From Auanema rhodensis (Eukaryota > Nematoda > Chromadorea > Rhabditida > Rhabditidae): DNA of 64,000 nt. The DNA lies in NCBI GenBank assembly GCA_964057225.1, contig OZ059899.1:186001-250000 (forward strand). The letters are read 5' to 3'. Every line of letters starts with the position of its first letter. The first letter of the stretch is position 1. Below, piece after piece: positions 63,998 to 64,000 of this stretch. The notes beneath the pieces were generated by a model. It was not told where the DNA came from. It did not search any database and worked only from the letters and a program-made list of their open reading frames with translations. A program made the position numbers and the translations under genes.

Positions 63998-64000
63998 CGC
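63998..64000 (+). repeat. First three bases of monomer 365
   Basis: The window ends with CGC, the start of the next monomer, so the array is cut by the window edge. The left edge happens to fall exactly at a monomer start in the numbering used here; that boundary is arbitrary and the array probably continues on both sides. Confidence 0.9.

Larger units (their letters stand above)
1..64000 (+). repeat. Continuous 176-bp satellite DNA array, 364 monomers
   Basis: The whole window is a head-to-tail tandem repeat in one orientation. The start CGCATCTC recurs every 176 bp (1, 177, 353, 529 and so on to 63998). Net length loss is 67 bp over 364 monomers. It is accounted for by thirteen 1-bp losses (CACCAAATC), one 1-bp loss near 21120, four 4-bp losses (TTACCCCCAAT) and one 139-bp monomer. 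No inversion, unique spacer or transposon interrupts the array. Neighbouring monomers differ mostly by a few substitutions drawn from a recurring variant set. Eukaryotic arrays of this kind with near-nucleosomal monomers are usually centromeric or pericentromeric; that location is inferred here. The species cannot be named from the sequence. Confidence 0.98.

Noticed and set aside
1-64000. Protein-coding genes or short ORFs
   Set aside because: Each monomer has stops in all frames on both strands and 176 is not divisible by 3, so frames rotate between monomers. In the consensus the longest stop-free stretch is about 100-110 nt. No frame looks protein-like.
1-64000. CRISPR array or other repeat-spacer system
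   Set aside because: The repeat is the entire 176-bp unit with no unique spacers, far longer than CRISPR repeats. Variation is substitutional and shared between copies.
1-64000. Telomeric repeats, rDNA, tRNA or pol III promoter boxes
   Set aside because: No TTAGGG- or TTTAGGG-type runs and no tRNA-like fold were found. GTTCACG lacks the box B consensus GWTCRANNC, and TAGACTAATATG lacks the box A pyrimidine.
1-64000. Transposon or LTR origin
   Set aside because: There are no terminal inverted repeats, target-site duplications, coding remnants or unit edges distinct from the tandem period.
1-64000. Assembly artefact made of one repeated read
   Set aside because: Copies differ by private substitutions and nested indels, and the HOR pattern changes along the window, which simple duplication of one read would not produce. 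Local copy number at 23527-24406 and 58014-59773 still needs reads to confirm.

Overview
The window is one unbroken tandem array of a satellite DNA. It has a 176-bp, AT-rich monomer (57 of 176 bases are G or C in my consensus, about 32%), repeated head to tail in a single orientation from base 1 to base 64000. Taking the monomer start as CGCATCTC, I count 364 complete monomers (1-63997) plus the first 3 bases of a 365th. The arithmetic closes exactly: 364 x 176 = 64064. The 67 missing bases are 13 monomers with a 1-bp loss (CACCAAATC), one more 1-bp loss near 21120, four monomers with a net 4-bp loss (TTACCCCCAAT), and one rearranged 139-bp monomer at 7211-7349. I see no protein-coding gene, tRNA, rRNA, transposon, CRISPR array or unique sequence. 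176 is not a multiple of 3 and all six frames carry stops, so no long reading frame can exist in regular copies.

The array length, near-nucleosomal monomer, low GC and nested higher-order repeats (HORs) are typical of eukaryotic (peri)centromeric or heterochromatic satellite. The sequence alone does not identify the species. The monomer does not resemble the consensus sequences I can recall for human alpha satellite, Arabidopsis CEN180 or Brassica CentBr.

Monomers differ by a limited set of diagnostic variants that travel in fixed order, so the array is a mosaic of local HORs. 1-8.6 kb: an 11-monomer block repeated at a 19-monomer offset, a third partial copy containing the rearranged monomer, and two trimers. 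8.8-12.8 kb: 6-mer and 7-mer HORs marked by a 4-bp loss. 13.3-20.2 kb: a 9-monomer block repeated 19 monomers away, with a 6-mer tandem duplication between the copies. 19-33.9 kb: 2-, 6/7- and 15-monomer offsets, a run of five indistinguishable monomers, and a GAGAACC/CTTCATC variant pair. 33.9-43.1 kb: 7-, 5-3-5- and 9-monomer structures marked by AATCAAA and GTTTTTTGAC. 43.1-50.1 kb: a 5-mer (879 bp) HOR. 51.2-60.7 kb: three successive long HOR units of 17, 16 and 21 monomers. 60.7-64 kb: a trimer HOR between two copies of a 4-monomer block.

Inside each monomer the notable elements are three CACGT cores at positions 18, 50 and 83 (32-33 bp apart, close to three helical turns), the first within the 10-bp palindrome TTCACGTGAA and the second within ATCACGTG; a dyad CATGGT-T-ACCATG at 100-112 in the more variable part of the monomer; and an A-tract/T-tract pair at 126-139. 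These are candidate protein-binding or structural sites; any centromeric role is inference.
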